The position numbers and the translations under genes are program-made. Below are positions 10,601 to 21,328 of a stretch of DNA of 64,000 nt, in pieces (the stretch's first letter is position 1; every line of letters begins with the position of its first letter). The notes beneath the pieces are model-generated. The model had not been told where the DNA came from and searched no databases. It was given only the letters and a program-made list of their open reading frames with translations. Source of the DNA: Phytophthora sp. 'mugwort' (taxonomy: Eukaryota > Oomycota > Peronosporomycetes > Peronosporales > Peronosporaceae); contig JAUCEF010000005.1 of the NCBI GenBank assembly GCA_033558025.1, positions 3,410,001 through 3,474,000 of the forward strand, written 5' to 3'.

Positions 10601-12779
10601 ATCTCGCCGCAGATCGGTCGAAATCCGGTATGTTTGTTTCACCTTCAAGCTCATCTTCTTCCAGTATCGTCTTGGCTTCAGAATGTCCCGAGAAATGAGC
10701 GATCCACCGCAACGATTTGATTTCTTCTCCAAGAACGAAACAGTCCTTTATTACTTCCGCCGCCCCAAGGAAATGGGATCCATCGTTGATTGTTGTCAGG
10801 GAAGGATCCTGATCGAGTTTGGTATGAAATGGCTGGAAACTCGATAGATATTGTTCCAGCTCGTGGCTATTCAATAACTCAACTTGACTTGGCTCTCCAG
10901 AGGCAGGCAATGAAAACGAGTTTTCGAGTCTACAGCCATTCACAAACTTAACTTTGTACTCATTCCATGTCTCTGTAGGCAAGAATATGGCAGGGTCTCT
11001 GGAATGCAACGTCTCCTCCCGTTTCCCAGCGATGAACAGCACGAACTCCACCATTTCCTTCATCATAACGGTTGAAATTTGCTCATTGACAAAATGATCT
11101 GCCTCTTCAACGGATAACTGGACGTTGTTCTGTTGCATAACCTGCATCTCACTGTCATCCTCAAATTGAAGGAGCAAGTTGTGGTAACAGATAGTATCTC
11201 GATCAATCGCTGCGATGGAGTCCAATTCCTGCTGGTTCTCGTACTCTTGGTTTCGCATTGATCTGTTTTCCCGAGTCACCTCCTTGTAAACGAGAATGCG
11301 ATCCATCTCACTCTGTATGCCCTTTTCACTCATTGTGTCTCGAAGCACCACATCCTCCAAAATACTCGCTACACGAGCGGTTCTCAGTCGAGAGTGGGAG
11401 TAAACGCATTCTTGAACAATGCGCTTCCTCCTACGAGATAAATTCTCCTTGCGCCTTTCTCGTTGCTGTTTTTGCTGCTTGATGACAGCCGATGCGTTTT
11501 CCAATTCCAATATGTTCGCGTGATTTAGCTCCCTCTCGTTCATTGACGAGCCTGCCAACCTTGTAGTCAAATACTTTTTCTTGTCCGAAGCTGCACTCAG
11601 CGCTGTCGTCAGCGAGCGTAGACCGTATCCTACCGATTTGCGTGAAGAGTTTTTTCCACCCGCAATTGTGGCCTTCAATCCACCTTGCTCCTGTAGAAAA
11701 ATCACTCTATCGTAAGCCCAAAATACAAGCAAATACCCTAGTAAGATACATGAAACAGTCGTAAACGCACATCAAAGCCATCCAGATCACTGCGCACTTT
11801 TCGGCGCAGGCTGAAGGTAAGGTTATCCTGAAGTAAAAAATCAACTCACGCTGCTGTCAGTGATTATTTACACAAGAATAGCAAACTCTTCCTGCGTCGT
11901 ACGAACCTCCGCTTCTTGGCGCTTCTTCATCAGCTGCTGGAAAAATGCAGCACGCCGCTGTTCGCGTGTACTCTTCTTCAGCAGCCCCAGTCTCCATGCA
12001 GGCGAGTCCGTTTCGTCGAGTGCTTCTTTAAGGAAACTGCTATGAATGTAAGCGCGATGCAGTCTCTCCGCCTTTGTAGCCTCTAGGACCTCTCTCTGTT
12101 CCGTCAATGTCGTAAGATAGGCTTCCCGCTTCTCAGCCTTTTCCGCAATCTGGTCCCTGCGACAGCAAACATCCATGGTCAAATCTCCCAACCTCACTGG
12201 AATCGAGCATATTCGCACCCACTTTTCTTGCTGCAGCGAAGTGGTCGACCTCACATGGCGTCGAATTGAGTGCTCGAACAGCCTGTGCTTTTCCGAGTCA
12301 TAAGCCGGTTTCGCCAGCTTCATTGGTCTGTTGTGCAAGGGGATGATCCCCGTCCGCTCCAGCGACTTGGTCGACACGCCCGGAGCTCTACTGACCCGAG
12401 CAGCAGCGATCTGTAAGTGCAGATGCCAAATCTGGTTAGTTTTACGTGGCCTTGTAACGCCAGGAATGCAACGAGGGGAAACCTTGATTTGGTAGAGCAG
12501 GTTGGCAGCGGCATCTTTCTTCTCGTTCATGATGGCGGCGGCCACATTGGCGTCGAACTTAATATTGAGGTTGCGCAGCGTGGGCTCCAGCAGGCAAAAG
12601 TTGAGGATCTTGGCGTCAGCGCTGGTGCTGCGCAAAAAGTCGGCCAAGTTGTGCTGGTGGTTAAGGCGGTGCAGAATCTCGCCTAACAGGTAGCCACTGG
12701 CAAAGTCCACCTCCACGTTGGTCACGTGTGTCGACAGCTCCAACTCATGGTTGAGCCAGCGAAGCAGCAGCTCTGCCAT
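7668..12779 (-). CDS. SPEF2: SPEF2 (KPL2/CPC1) central-pair flagellar protein
   Basis: The model has six exons: 12483-12779, 11874-12410, 11771-11827, 8379-11690, 7991-8299 and 7668-7904. All junctions are phase 0 and the product is 1,582 residues, in the range of animal SPEF2 (about 1,800). The start MAELLLRWLNHELELS opens the SPEF-type calponin-homology domain, with SSGYLLGE-like (ASGYLLGE) and LLEPTLRNL motifs. A charged coiled-coil region follows. An adenylate-kinase-like domain comes next, with P-loop GPPFAGKETQ near residue 670. A helical C-terminal half ends the protein. SPEF2/CPC1 is a central-pair projection protein required for flagellar beating. The 57-nt exon rests on a short 46-nt intron and is the least certain part. 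Another 69-nt intron at 12147-12215 is possible. In-frame sequence upstream of the start was not used because the conserved domain begins exactly at the chosen ATG. Confidence 0.85.
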
Positions 12780-13893
12780 CGCAGCCACAGACGGTCCGCA
12801 GTAGTTGTTAAGGCAATCGCGGGTACAAAGGCACCAACACTTGGTGCAGCGGACGCCCTGATCGGGCGATCGGTCGGCGCGAAAGGGCGCCCAAGTTGAA
12901 GTCGGTTTGTGTGGTGTACACAAATGCTTGAAGTAGGGAGGTCCGCACTTTATCGCGAACACAGCCCAGGATCGCCGGGCTCGGTTGTCAGCAAGTTGCT
13001 GACAGCAACACTGTTGATGCTACTAAACGCTGAAGCCTGTAGTGTTGGACATGGAGCTTTGCCACCCTCGCGCCAGTGCGACAGACCGTCTCGGGTTGAG
13101 TGGTGGTGCAAACTGTACTTAATGATTTACCCACCTGCACCCACTGGGTGACCATCACACTATAATACAGGTAACATGCACTGCGCACGAGGCTGGTGAC
13201 GAGGTGACCGAGCACCTCGTTACCAACGCGGCGCTTTACACGCAAATCCTGCCGCGTCGAGGCAGTTTACAGCGAACGAAGCACAGTGCTACGCTGGTGA
13301 CTTCATTTCAACCCTAATCGCCATCGGCCGATCACCTTCAATTTCCGCCCACCATGATGAATCACTGGTGGCGGCGTCTGCTGCGTCGTTGGCGTGCGTG
13401 GCGTGCGCGATACTCAACGCCACCATTACCGGCAGCGAACAAATCAACGAGCAAAAAAATAGCGCACTAACCAACGGCAACAACATCCCACCAGCGCGCG
13501 GCGAAGATAGCGTTGAGCTCTCCCAAACGAAATTATCGAAAATAAACTTTCGACCAATCATATCTGAAACCTTGCGTAAAGCGATTTATCACCGTGTCTT
13601 TGACGCGCCAAGGCGATCGCAGACGGCCGCGATTGCGTACCAGAATCACTTTTAACCTCACGCTGTCCACCAGCAGAGAAGCAGCTGAGGAATTCTGCGC
13701 GTCGAGCAGCTCTTCCATCGTCAACATTTTCTCGTAGACACGCAGGCGCAGGTGCCTGTAGGGCAGGTTGATATTGAGCTACCCATCACCATCGTCGCCC
13801 ATTTCCTCTTTTGCTACATGAACCCAAGGTCTCATACGCTATAAGAGACCACAACAGAGAGAGAGACAGACAGACACACAGCCAGAGACAAAG
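12780..13893. other. Intergenic region between divergent genes
   Basis: About 1.1 kb lies between the SPEF2 start and the start at 13894. Short open frames occur (for example minus-strand 13289-13561 and 13533-13727), but none has a recognisable domain or supporting splice pattern. The last 60 bases before 13894 are a purine-rich GA repeat (gagagagacagacagacac). Confidence 0.5.
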
Positions 13894-14631
13894 ATGGCGA
13901 CCGTCGAAAGGTCGAGTACCCGGATGTTCAAGAAGATGCCGTCCTACACCAGCAGCGCGTCCGAAGAGGACGACCCGAGCCTCTCTGCCGAGGATGAAGA
14001 GGTGGACGAGACGTTTCTAGCACTACAGAGGCTGCTCAAGGCACTTAACCGCACTAGCCGCAGCAGCGTCAGCAGCAACGGTAGCTTCCATGGAAGAGGC
14101 AGCAGCAGCGTCCAAGTGGCACCATCCAGCGAAAGCGCCAACCAGCAGCGCATGTCCCGCGAGGAGATGCTCGAGTGCCGACGACAGGAGCGCGACCGCT
14201 TCCGCCGCTCGCTCTTCGCCAAGAATAATACCAACCATGCGCGCCGTCGCCGTACGTGCCCTGCCTATTACTGTTCGGAGGAGGAAGAGGAAGAGGAGGC
14301 CCCCGTGCCCTCTGTGGAGAGCACCATTTCCAACAGGTTCATGAATGGGTCATTCTCCAATCTTAATGTGCACGTGATCTCGCGCGACCGATGGGCGTCC
14401 GAGGACCGCGCCATCGAACGTCTCCCCATTGTGATGCTGCCCAAGAGCGGCAAGATTTCTATCCCCACTGACAATGAGAAGATCAAGGTCGTCCAGACCG
14501 ACGAGTATATTGATCTGCGCGAGAAATTGGTCGAGAACTTGCCCGTGGGGGTCTCAACCATGCACTACCTCACGCCTCCGCGCTCGACGTGGTACATGCA
14601 GATGCACGACTTTGAGGGGCTTAAATGCTGA
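13894..14631 (+). CDS. Unknown serine-rich/acidic protein
   Basis: An intact single-exon frame of 245 residues that I do not recognise. The N-terminal half is low-complexity: a serine/acidic stretch near 20-45, serine and glycine runs near 55-80, and an EEEEEEE tract near 129-136 flanked by basic residues. The C-terminal ninety residues are better ordered and less biased (IVMLPKSGKISIPTDNEK, DEYIDLREKLVENLP, STWYMQMHDFEG). There is no signal peptide or membrane segment. Codon use is G+C-rich like its expressed neighbours, which together with the clean frame supports a real gene. A start a little downstream (MFKKMPSY) is possible. No function is proposed. Confidence 0.65.
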   Translation: MATVERSSTRMFKKMPSYTSSASEEDDPSLSAEDEEVDETFLALQRLLKALNRTSRSSVSSNGSFHGRGSSSVQVAPSSESANQQRMSREEMLECRRQERDRFRRSLFAKNNTNHARRRRTCPAYYCSEEEEEEEAPVPSVESTISNRFMNGSFSNLNVHVISRDRWASEDRAIERLPIVMLPKSGKISIPTDNEKIKVVQTDEYIDLREKLVENLPVGVSTMHYLTPPRSTWYMQMHDFEGLKC

Positions 14632-15080
14632 GTAGGCCGCCTGGTGCCCAGTGAGCGCCCCATGACTGAACGAAACAACCGAAGAAAGGAATAGAAGTAC
14701 CCCTTGGTGGCTTGTACGACTCGCCCATTGTGGTCGAAGAAAGAGAGATTTACGGCATCGAGACACACAAAGCAGCAGATAGAGGAGCGAAGGAGAAGCT
14801 ACCTCGACGTCATTCCTACCGTGTCCCTCCGAGAGACGCACTTGTGCCTTCATTAGAAAGGATAATGTATTCTTATTTATCAGGCAGTGAGGGTCAACGC
14901 CGCTGCATGTGCTCCGCCATTTGTAGTAAGCAGCTAAGCCAAGCAATTATTCAACACTGACGATTGGAAAACATTGGTACATGTATCGTATTCGTATGAG
15001 GTCTAGGTCGTCGGTACAAATGAATACTGTGTAGTTCCCCTAGACTCAGCAGCACTTGCTGGAAGTCTATGCACGATCTA

Positions 15081-16186
15081 CTACAGCTCCTCGTCGCTGG
15101 GCGCGAGCGCGGCGCGGTACTTCTCGTACGAAACGAAGAAAACAACACACCAGGGTGCCTTGCGCATCCAATTAGGGATGAAACCCTTGTAGAAGGCCCT
15201 TGCACCCCCCTCTTGGAATGTCTTCCACACGCAATCCATCATGCCCGTGTAGTGGAGCCCCTTGCCACACGCGTCCGTCGGCTGGCTCATAAGGCGGGTC
15301 TTCACCACGTCGATCCTGTCGATGATCAGCGCAGCAAGCAGGTCAGACACAAACAGTAGTATAATAGTGACATGTACGCAATCAGTTAACGTACGGGTTG
15401 GAAGCTGTCGCACCGGCGAAACCAGCGACACAACTAGCTCCAGTATGCGCGAGCATGCCCTCCTTAAGCAGTCCTGACGAGACCAGCAGCTCCTTACTGT
15501 GGTCGTACGTGCCCAGCTCAGCAGCGTTCACGATGAAGCCACGCTGAATGTTTGGCGGCATGCCGCGTAGGAACCCGCGGATGCCCTCGCGCTGGTAGAT
15601 CATGCTAAAGGCTTCACCAACACCGCGATACAATTTGCCCGAGCGGTCAGCCTGCATCCGAACCTTGATAACATCCACACTAGATTGCACAAGATGCATT
15701 AGTCAATCGCTGTAATTCAAGAAGAACGTTGTTAACGTACGGGTTGGCGATGCTGATGCCGATGGCGCCCGCACAACCGCCGGCCAGGAACTTATTGATA
15801 AAGGGGACTTCACCGTTCGCGCGGTGGGTCCCGTTGGCACCGAAGATGTTGCGCAGCGGCTCATAGAGTACCATGCAGATGCTCGTATACGAGACTTGGC
15901 GCAGCAGTGCCGGCGTGGCGCCGTTCCAGAACGCGCCGGGGCCTTCGTGTTTGATCATGGTCTGCGCAGCGTGGAGCATGCCACTGTAGTGCACCGCCGG
16001 TTTACTGCCCGCCGTGGGGCCAGAGCGCTGCGCCTGCAGCCGCACCTTGGTGATGTCAATGGGCAGCGTTAGCAGCTCCGCGGTGGCCGATGCCGCGCCA
16101 CCAGCGAGGAAGCGCGTCCACTGCGGCTCAATCGCCGCCTTCACTTGGAGTGGAGCCTCCTCCTTCACGCCTGATTGGGTCGCCAT
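15081..16186 (-). CDS. Mitochondrial carrier, UCP/dicarboxylate-carrier-like (SLC25 family)
   Basis: Three exons (15741-16186, 15395-15679, 15081-15315; introns 61 and 79 nt, both with gtacgt donors) encode 321 residues, normal for SLC25 carriers. The three repeats each show the carrier signature: PIDITKVRLQ near residue 46, PVDVIKVRMQ near 149 and PIDVVKTRLM near 244. The last two signatures are completed only by splicing, which confirms the junctions. NAAELGTYD and ARAFYKGFIPNW match the uncoupling protein / dicarboxylate-oxoglutarate carrier branch of the inner mitochondrial membrane. The transported substrate cannot be told from sequence alone. The start is the ATG at 16186; an in-frame TTG nine bases upstream is not a credible start. 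Confidence 0.9.
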
Positions 16187-17407
16187 CCTCTTCAATTTAG
16201 CTGGCGGGGTCGTTTAAAAGTGCTGATAGCTTATGGTGGAGATTTGTGCGATGCGAATCCGAGGAGCAAGGTCAGACACCGTCAACGCCTACTGGAGAGG
16301 GGCACATCAGGATCTGCTGCTCTTTGACCGTCTTTGCCCGCGGACAGAACACCATGAGGTGTTGGCTCGTCCGGTTTAACGGCCTGCACCGTCGAAAGTG
16401 CAGAGAAAGCAGGGCAGCAGCAGCGAAACGGTCTTGGTTTTGTTACCCAGCTTGCCTGCCCTCTGGAAGTCCCTCCCAAGGCACGTGGCATCTGCTGCGA
16501 ATTTTGCATCATGCATCAAGATTCATCACCTTTATGCATGACAAAATTCTCCTTTCGCTCGCAGCCCCGACGTATATTTGGCGATCACAACTCATCCAGG
16601 ACGCGAACGCTCGCCGTGGGCGATGCTTTGGTAGGATAGACTCGCGATGTCCATAATGTCCACTCCACGGCTGGCCCCTGCTTCTACAGTACTGTACGAG
16701 TGTGCAGCTTGGTTGAAGGCCCCATCCCCTGGCGCGACTGCAAAGATGGCAAACGCAGCAACAGCTGGACTACCAACCGGTTGGCAACCACTTCGGCTCG
16801 AAGTTCGAGCATGTTGGCATCCGAGCAATAGCCAGGCGAGTTGTTGCTAGATGACGGCCATACCAGTAATGCCCACCCGCTGGGTCGGAGGTCGGAAGTT
16901 GCAGCCTTCAAACTATCGCTGGCTTGGAAAAGCAAACGTATTTGCAGCGAGTCACCAACTTCCAATGGATATAGTGCATTGATTCCATCTTGTTGCCTGC
17001 GCCAAAAGCACATGTAGCCAGCCATCTAGGCGATCGCCATACGGAGAGCTCCAATATTGTACATGGTGAATGCAAACACGAAAAGAGTGAGCAGCGAGGA
17101 CGCAACCCGGTGCAGACGGCAGTGTTCGCAGCAATACGCAATCCGCTTCCCGGATTTTTTTAAACGGTGTTTCTATTCGGCCGTGTGACTCTCGTCACGC
17201 TGTCAAGGCCAGTGCAATGCACTGCCGTAGTAAATGCTGAAAGCAGCTCACGGAAGAATATTTTTTATGTTTTTTTAGGTCACTGGAGATGAGCCCAAAT
17301 ACCTTTCCCAAATTGGCTTCTAAAACGTGCTTTTTTTTACATGTCCAACTGACAAAGAGACAGCGGATAGTCTCACAACTGACCGTTCGCTCGAAGCTCC
17401 GACCGCC
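16187..17407. other. Intergenic region between divergent carrier and protease genes
   Basis: Some 1.2 kb without a supportable gene. Open frames (plus 16246-16656, minus 16684-17025) show no known domain, and their composition does not look coding. A run of nine Ts near 17328-17336 lies about 70 bp before the protease start. Confidence 0.45.
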
Positions 17408-18934
17408 ATGCGCGTACAAGCGTCCCTCATCGCGCTCTCCTTTGCAGTCGCCTCGGCCGCTCACAGCACAGAGCGCACCCTCGGCGCCCTTATAGGCTGC
17501 CCCGTCGTACGCTCGGCCGACGCCCCATGTCTCTGGGCGGGTGAGAATGGCGAGGTCGTCGACTCGAAGACTCTCCGCGATCTGCTCGTCCAGCGCAATC
17601 TTGTGTCCTTCGGTGACCGCGAGGGCTTCGCACGCAACCTTCAGGCGCATATGACGTATATTGAGGACGTGCATATGTACGCCAAGAGCGTGGGTCACGA
17701 GTTTTCGTACCACATGGGTGTGAACGAGCGCCACTTGACGTCATCAACCCGGCGCCGACTTTCACCACAGCAGCTCGTGGACCAGGAGGTCAAGTCTGCG
17801 CGCTCCCGCCGCCTCCAGTCTGAAGCCAGCGGCAGTACAGCCTCAAACACCAGTACAGTGTCGAACTCCGGTAGCTCGAAGTACTGGAATTGGTGCGATA
17901 CCGACAACTCTTTCGGCTACAGCGTGTGCTCGTCCGTCAAGAGTCAGCAGAACTGCGGTAGTTGCTGGGCCTTTGCTGCTGCCGATGCCATCGAGACGGC
18001 GGTCGTTATCGCCGAGAACGCGTCGGCCGCCGTGTCGCTCTCGCCGCAGCAGTTTCTTACCTGCAGTACGCTGGAGACGACGCAGACCTTCGACTACTGC
18101 TGGGCGTCTGATAGTGGCGTGGACGGCGCTACGTGGATGGAGACAGAGATTAAGTGGGAGTCGCAAAACGACGGCTGTAACGGTGGCATGACTCACGGTG
18201 CGTTCATTGACGCGGCACAGAATAGCTGGGGTCTTGTGACGGAGCTCACAATGCCGTACGACGACTCCAGCTCGGGAAGCACAACTTCGAACAACGCGTC
18301 GTCGGCATGCTCTGCGAGTGATAATGAGACGGCTGCTAGCATCACGGGCTGGGAACAGGTTGTTGGCGCGGACTGCACGGCTTCGAATAACTGCTCAATC
18401 TTGCTCCGCACTGCATTGGAGCGGCAGCCGATTGCTGTCGCGATTAATTCAGAAGACCCGTTTGGTGATTATGCTGGAGGTTTTTACAGCTGCCCGAACA
18501 ACGGCGACCTGTCTTCGAAGGACGACGTGAATCACGCTCTTCTCCTCGTGGGTTACGGCACTGATGCCTCCGAGGGCGACTACTGGATCCTCAAGAACTC
18601 ATATGGCAGCTCGTGGGGTGCTAGTGGCTTCATGCAGCTTGTGGCCGATTCCAAGGTAAATTGCGGTCTGAATATCTTCCCTGTCATCCCCACGGGTGCA
18701 TCGGCCGGGGCTGCGGCGAGTACTAGTGTTGATAGCGGTGGTGACAAGATTTTCGTTGGCCTCAGTCCGACGGCATGGATTGCAGTTGCGGCTGTGACGA
18801 CAATTTTCACGGTTGTCATGACTGCTATTGGCATGCTCATTTCGCAACGGAAGATCAAGACGATCCGTAAGCAGAACTCCGCCATGTATGCGGCTCGTAC
18901 TCCGACAAACGCTCAGCAGACGGCGGCGCGCTAG
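17408..18934 (+). CDS. Papain-family (C1A) cysteine protease with C-terminal membrane anchor, copy 1
   Basis: A single exon of 508 residues. A signal peptide (MRVQASLIALSFAVASA) leads into a propeptide with a conserved CLWAGENGEV block near 41 and an I29-like helix (HMTYIEDVHMYAKSVG). The catalytic Cys is residue 186 in QQNCGSCWAF, His is 376 in VNHALLLVGYG and Asn is 397 in ILKNSYGSSWG. Between the Cys helix and the GCNGGM motif lies a longer loop than in ordinary cathepsins. A hydrophobic segment near 456-478 followed by basic RKIKTIRKQ predicts a single-pass anchor with a short cytosolic tail. The enzyme is therefore expected on the secretory-pathway or plasma membrane facing the lumen or outside. 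It has no intron at the position where copy 2 has one. Confidence 0.92.
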   Translation: MRVQASLIALSFAVASAAHSTERTLGALIGCPVVRSADAPCLWAGENGEVVDSKTLRDLLVQRNLVSFGDREGFARNLQAHMTYIEDVHMYAKSVGHEFSYHMGVNERHLTSSTRRRLSPQQLVDQEVKSARSRRLQSEASGSTASNTSTVSNSGSSKYWNWCDTDNSFGYSVCSSVKSQQNCGSCWAFAAADAIETAVVIAENASAAVSLSPQQFLTCSTLETTQTFDYCWASDSGVDGATWMETEIKWESQNDGCNGGMTHGAFIDAAQNSWGLVTELTMPYDDSSSGSTTSNNASSACSASDNETAASITGWEQVVGADCTASNNCSILLRTALERQPIAVAINSEDPFGDYAGGFYSCPNNGDLSSKDDVNHALLLVGYGTDASEGDYWILKNSYGSSWGASGFMQLVADSKVNCGLNIFPVIPTGASAGAAASTSVDSGGDKIFVGLSPTAWIAVAAVTTIFTVVMTAIGMLISQRKIKTIRKQNSAMYAARTPTNAQQTAAR

Positions 18935-19206
18935 GTTCGTAAAGGCGCTTGTACAATTTCATGAACTGGTGATGACTTTGAAATGGGCACTACTAGCATG
19001 CAAATCCAGCGCACTTTTGTAGTCACAATTTTACTCATCAAAAACAATACGTACAGCAATGTTAACTATTGACCCGGGCAGCGCATTCGTATTGAAGAAT
19101 AGCAAGATATGTCTCGCCAAGACGAAGTTCCAGCGCAATCTACCAAGAGCTCGGTTTTGTGGGCAGGAAATCGTATTGTACAAAGTAGCTTGCTATCATT
19201 ATTATG

Positions 19207-19782
19207 ACTGTAAAACGATACTGCCCCGTGGGGCACTGCGTTAGTGCCCCATGCCTTACATGGGGCACTATTACAGGTGGGGCACCATTAACTGGATGGG
19301 GTATTGTCATCCGAACGACTTCACGTTGACGTCCTTGGTCCCACGGAATTCAATAGTCGTGTTGCGATTGTAATTAAGGAACACAGCAGTCTCATCCATG
19401 TTGTAAATGTTTTTTTTTTTTGAGTACTAAATGCTGTACTCGTTGATCAACTGTTGCACGTGCTCGATGTCTTCCGGTCGAGCTTATGCTTCTTGGCAAC
19501 CGGACGCTCGAAGCTCCAGTTCTTACAGACAGCTTCTCTTCCACCGAGAACTTGGTCTCCATCTCGAAATTGACAATGAAAGCTGCTCACTGAGCTCCAC
19601 CGGCGTTGCCACTGAGGTTGGTGCGCCAATGGGCAATTGATTTATGCGGGTTCCGATATGAAAATTCTGATAATGCTGATAATATTAGAGGTGGGGTACT
19701 AAAAAGGAGTGGGGCACTATCGCAGGGGCACTATCGCAGGGGCACTATTAGAGGGATGGGGCACAATCTCAGGTTTTACAGT
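19207..19782 (-). mobile_element. Pogo-like (Tc1/mariner) transposon relic with 10-bp terminal inverted repeats
   Basis: The ends carry matching inverted repeats, actgtaaaac at 19207-19216 and gttttacagt at 19773-19782. Inside, the minus strand at about 19310-19410 translates without a stop to a peptide containing IYNMDETAVFLNYNRN and then GTKDVNVKSFG. This fits the first catalytic-aspartate region (NMDE-T/S) of pogo/CENP-B-type DDE transposases. Just upstream, other frames read PEDIEHVQQLINEYSI, separated from the first peptide by a stop and an A-run, so the gene is dead. Both subterminal zones contain repeats of gtggggcacta / tagtgcccc, several copies at 19222-19290 and 19683-19762. At 576 bp it is a deletion derivative, MITE-sized. 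Confidence 0.7.
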
Positions 19783-19962
19783 ACTTATAAGTGCAAGAAC
19801 CTAATTAGACTATATCCTGGCCACCTTTGTTAGTTTACAGACGCCGGGATTGGACTCGAAAAGCACGGCGTACACGTAACACCATTGACGGGTGAGGATG
19901 TAATGTATCAAGCCAAGATTTGCCAACTTGAGCTCAAGCGACTGCAGATTCAAGCTACCATT

Positions 19963-20124
19963 ATGGCGTTGGCAGCAGCAATTTTTCAGACCACAGATCG
20001 ATCTCGAGGTATCTTAGTGGAATGGGGGTCTCGCCGTTCATTCTGCAGACTCCGAGCCTCCTGGCTGGTTCAAATGGGGAGATCGTTGACGCCCAGCTCA
20101 ACTATATATACAGCGACTTGCTCG
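19963..20124 (+). pseudogene. C1A protease pseudogene, N-terminal fragment
   Basis: The plus strand encodes a degraded copy of the start of the neighbouring proteases. It begins MALAAAIFQTTDRSRGIL (compare ATAAETTDRSLGTL in copy 2). After a frameshift it continues SLLAGSNGEIVDAQ, matching CLWAGENGQVIDSR. The similarity stops near 20124, exactly where sequence from a later part of the gene begins on the opposite strand. Confidence 0.7.
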
Positions 20125-20970
20125 ACTCAGATCATTCTTCGACGGCAAATGAGGGAATTGTACAACCCGCCAGCGTACTCGCTAAAAGCCTTCATTCAAC
20201 AGCAATGGGCTGCCGAGCGAAGCAACTGCACGTTAGTTAATTTAAAAGTGGAGCAGTATCCACGATCTGCTCCGAACCAAAAATACATGCGGCCGTACAA
20301 TACGAACTTACGAGCATAGGACGAGTTTCCAGAAGTGCATTATGAGCTCGATCATAAGGCCCCACTCGATCTGAGCCGCATCCCGAAACGCTTTGCTGCG
20401 TCATGCCACCGTTTTGCAACCGTTATCCTGCGACTCCCACCTGATCTCCGATTGTATCCTACTGGCACCGTTCACGCCGCTGTCCGAAGTACCCGAACGT
20501 TAGAAGTACACACAAGGAATTGCTGGCTGAAGCGTTCTTTGCAATAACCGCGGCGGCTCGATCGCGTCTACAGCTGGAACTGACCAACAGCTCCACAATT
20601 CTTTGCCGTCGCGCATACGCAATGTCCCATTGGATTGGTGGTATGCCACCAATGTCAGTACGTTGCGCTGCCGAAAGTGCTGGAGCTTGTGAGCTGAAGC
20701 CACTTCCTGACCCACAAAAAACTGCTGGGCCGTCGGTTCTCGTGTCGAAGATGAAGCCGGGTGACGCCCATACGATAAAGGAAATGCTTGACCAACTTTC
20801 TTTGCGTACATGTTCACATTTTCGGCAAAGCGCAACTCAACATTAGCAAAAATCTGCTGACGCAAAAGGAAATGACGTGATGTTGGCCGGTGAAGTGATT
20901 GCCCCGTGAGGTGACGTACCAAGGGTCGATACCCTTCACTCCCCATGTCCTCTGACAGCTCAGTTATTAT
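20125..20970 (-). pseudogene. C1A protease pseudogene, inverted internal fragment
   Basis: Reading the minus strand from about 20970 down, the DNA follows the middle of the protease gene. It runs from the propeptide helix (ENVNMYAKKVG) through the active-site region (ELWSCWSVPAVDAIE), where the catalytic Cys remains but the preceding CG is lost. It continues through SGVNGASRIQSEIRWESQ, then a frameshift before NGGMT, and on to DNA matching AGGFYNCPNN and SKNDL. Several frameshifts and stops make it non-functional. It lies opposite in orientation to its own N-terminal fragment and lacks the region containing the catalytic His and Asn and the membrane anchor. Confidence 0.72.
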
Positions 20971-21328
20971 CATCGAGAAGGAGCAAAGTCTTGCTGGCGA
21001 CGGTGGTACCTTACCACTGTGATGGTAGCAGACCTATAAACGGAAGAATTGGCGTCTTGCTTTAACTTAAGAATATTGTTGGGCGTTTGCCGGGGTTTTC
21101 CTGTTCGTTCCCGAGCAATGTTCACACCGAAACCCTCTTCTGTCGCTACAGAATCTGAAGTGAGCCCAAGGCAAAAGTTGTAGGTATAATATCCAGTCGG
21201 TTCTGCAGCACCATCTCCTAGCTTTTCTCAGCAACACCTGGCCAGCCTTTACGAGTTCACGAACGGCGGACTTTCAAACTCATCCACTGTTCAGTTAGCC
21301 ACCACGAGGCTAAGCGCGCCTATCTACC
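20971..21328. other. Upstream region of protease copy 2
   Basis: Contains no open frame of interest. A possible oomycete initiator-like sequence, actcatccactgttcag, lies at about 21279-21295, some 35-50 bp before the ATG. It is assigned only by resemblance. Confidence 0.3.

Noticed and set aside
12147..12215. Possible additional 69-nt intron in SPEF2 exon 2
   Set aside because: The donor (gtgcga) is weak and the frame is open through it; without transcripts it was left in the coding sequence.
12780..12962. Upstream in-frame extension of SPEF2 to a start at 12962
   Set aside because: The conserved calponin-homology domain begins exactly at the ATG at 12779, and the upstream part is cysteine-rich with no family similarity.
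13289..13727. Two overlapping minus-strand frames that might be exons of a small membrane protein
   Set aside because: The best splice pair (donor gtgagg, acceptor tttcag) leads to an immediate stop, and no domain is recognisable.
16246..17025. Open frames of 113-136 codons on both strands
   Set aside because: No domain, biased composition, and no consistent splice model.
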